DNA of 64,000 nt from Allorhizobium paknamense. Its GTDB lineage: Bacteria; Pseudomonadota; Alphaproteobacteria; Rhizobiales; Rhizobiaceae. The first letter of the stretch is position 1; each line of letters begins with the position of its first letter. A program made the position numbers and the translations under genes. The stretch spans positions 451,819 through 515,818 of the forward strand of contig NZ_JAUSWH010000002.1 of the NCBI RefSeq assembly GCF_030815125.1, given 5' to 3'. Below the pieces are notes generated by a model, which did no database searches, was not told where the DNA came from, and worked only from the letters and a program-made list of their open reading frames with translations. This document shows positions 63,394-64,000 of the stretch, in pieces.

Positions 63394-63858
63394 GTGCTGG
63401 ACGAGAGGGACAGGAAGATTCTCGATATGCTGCAGCGAGACGCGACGATTGCCGTCTCCGATCTGGCAGAGCGTGTTGCGCTCTCTGTCTCCGCCTGTTC
63501 ACGGCGTATTCAGCGGCTGGAGGAAGCGGGCTATATCGAGCGGCGCATCGTTGTGCTCAACCGGGAAAAGATCGGACTGCCGACCACGGTCTATGCCCTG
63601 GTCAAGACGGCCCATCACACCGATGAGTGGACGGAAGAGTTCCGCCGCGCCATAGGCGACATTGCCGAGATCGTCGAGGCGCATCGGCTGACCGGCCACT
63701 ATGATTATATTCTGAAGATTGTTCTGCCGCGTGTGGAGCATTATGACGTCGTTTATCGCCGCCTCGTGCGGCGGCTGGAATTGTTCGACGTCACAGCCTC
63801 GATTTCCATGGAAACGATGAAGGCCGGATCAGCCGTGCCGGTGGATTATGCGGTGTGA
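63394..63858 (+). CDS. Lrp/AsnC family transcriptional regulator
   Basis: 154 residues from a GTG start, GGGAG upstream: LDERDRKILDMLQRDATIAVSDLAERVALSVSACSRRIQRLEEAGYIERR (helix-turn-helix), then the RAM ligand domain (VYALVKTAHHTDEWTEEFRRAI to YDYILKIVLPRVEHYDVVYRRLVRRLELFD). Senses an amino acid. Divergent from the racemase, whose expression it may control. Confidence 0.92.
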   Translation: MLDERDRKILDMLQRDATIAVSDLAERVALSVSACSRRIQRLEEAGYIERRIVVLNREKIGLPTTVYALVKTAHHTDEWTEEFRRAIGDIAEIVEAHRLTGHYDYILKIVLPRVEHYDVVYRRLVRRLELFDVTASISMETMKAGSAVPVDYAV

Positions 63859-64000
63859 TTCCAGACTTTGTCTTTTCCGGAAACCGGTTCCCGCTCTTCG
63901 GTCCGATGCCCTAGGGTCAAAACTCAATCAGGATGGGTGTTCTGCAAGGCGTATTTTGTGTCTGAGTAGGAGGAAAGGTGCAGGAAATGCCGATCATTTT
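63859..64000. other. Window end with a decayed repeat
   Basis: 142 bp to the window edge. 63870-63915 holds TTTTCCGGAAACCGGTTCCC and GATGCCCTAGGG, a decayed RIME-like palindrome. Nothing else seen. Confidence 0.4.

Overview
The window is about 64 kb of high-GC alphaproteobacterial chromosome, most likely from the family Rhizobiaceae (Agrobacterium / Rhizobium / Allorhizobium group). The evidence is a permuted two-piece tmRNA, an alpha-type SspB, the TIGR02587/TIGR02588 membrane-protein pair, a DUF6074 protein, the block thyA-folA-hflK-hflC-degP, and many palindromic repeats resembling the RIME elements of rhizobia. The species cannot be fixed from the sequence alone. There are no tRNA or rRNA genes, no CRISPR array, no prophage and no transposase gene.

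Layout. 1-10 kb: end of ligA, a small secreted protein, the TIGR02588/TIGR02587 pair, a DEAD-box RNA helicase, a GNAT acetyltransferase, creA, and a cheW-chemoreceptor pair. 10-20 kb: DUF2189 membrane protein, SCO1-type copper chaperone, prmA, an M24 aminopeptidase P, azlCD, panB-panC and pncA. 19-24 kb: a LysE exporter, a membrane PQQ glucose dehydrogenase, a DUF6074 protein and a second, AT-rich-flanked LysE exporter. 24-32 kb (minus strand): a lodA-lodB pair (a cysteine-tryptophylquinone oxidase and its flavoprotein maturase) followed by uvrD-type helicase, with a divergent FAD-linked oxidase. 32-46 kb: a giant AsmA-like protein, then on the minus strand sspB-DUF4169-RHH beside ssrA (tmRNA), then thyA-doxX-folA-hflKC-degP, then serB and miaA head to head. 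46-52 kb: a HerA-like ATPase and the ilvIH operon preceded by an attenuator with a leader peptide. 52-64 kb: aldo/keto reductase, LysE exporter, cobalt-type nitrile hydratase operon, RecD-like helicase, a MerR-LuxR fusion regulator, pdxJ, and several regulator/enzyme pairs (HxlR/SDR, TetR/MFS, Lrp/racemase).

The most unusual feature is the repeat population. I recognise modules named here: A (44 bp, ends GCATTTCC and GGAAATGC), A' (about 40 bp, ends TAGAGC and GCTCTA), B (141-144 bp with 17-bp terminal inverted repeats and TA on both sides, MITE-like), C (TTACAGCG/CGCTGTAA type), D (TGCATAAT/ATTATGCA), E (AGCATAAT/ATTATGCT) and F (TAGAGC, GATCTGATTC core). They are combined as mosaics in most intergenic gaps. 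Module A also sits in frame inside two protein-coding genes (lodB, two tandem copies; the TIGR02587 gene, one copy). At least six genes use a stop codon lying in, or at the edge of, a repeat. The coding insertions recall Rickettsia palindromic elements and are the best candidate for something little described here.

Functionally linked groups: ssrA and sspB (tagging and delivery of stalled-ribosome products to ClpXP); lodA-lodB (oxidase plus cofactor maturation); nitrile hydratase alpha-beta-activator; ilv leader-ilvI-ilvH (branched-chain amino acid synthesis under attenuation); panB-panC (pantothenate); hflK-hflC-degP (membrane and periplasmic protein quality control).
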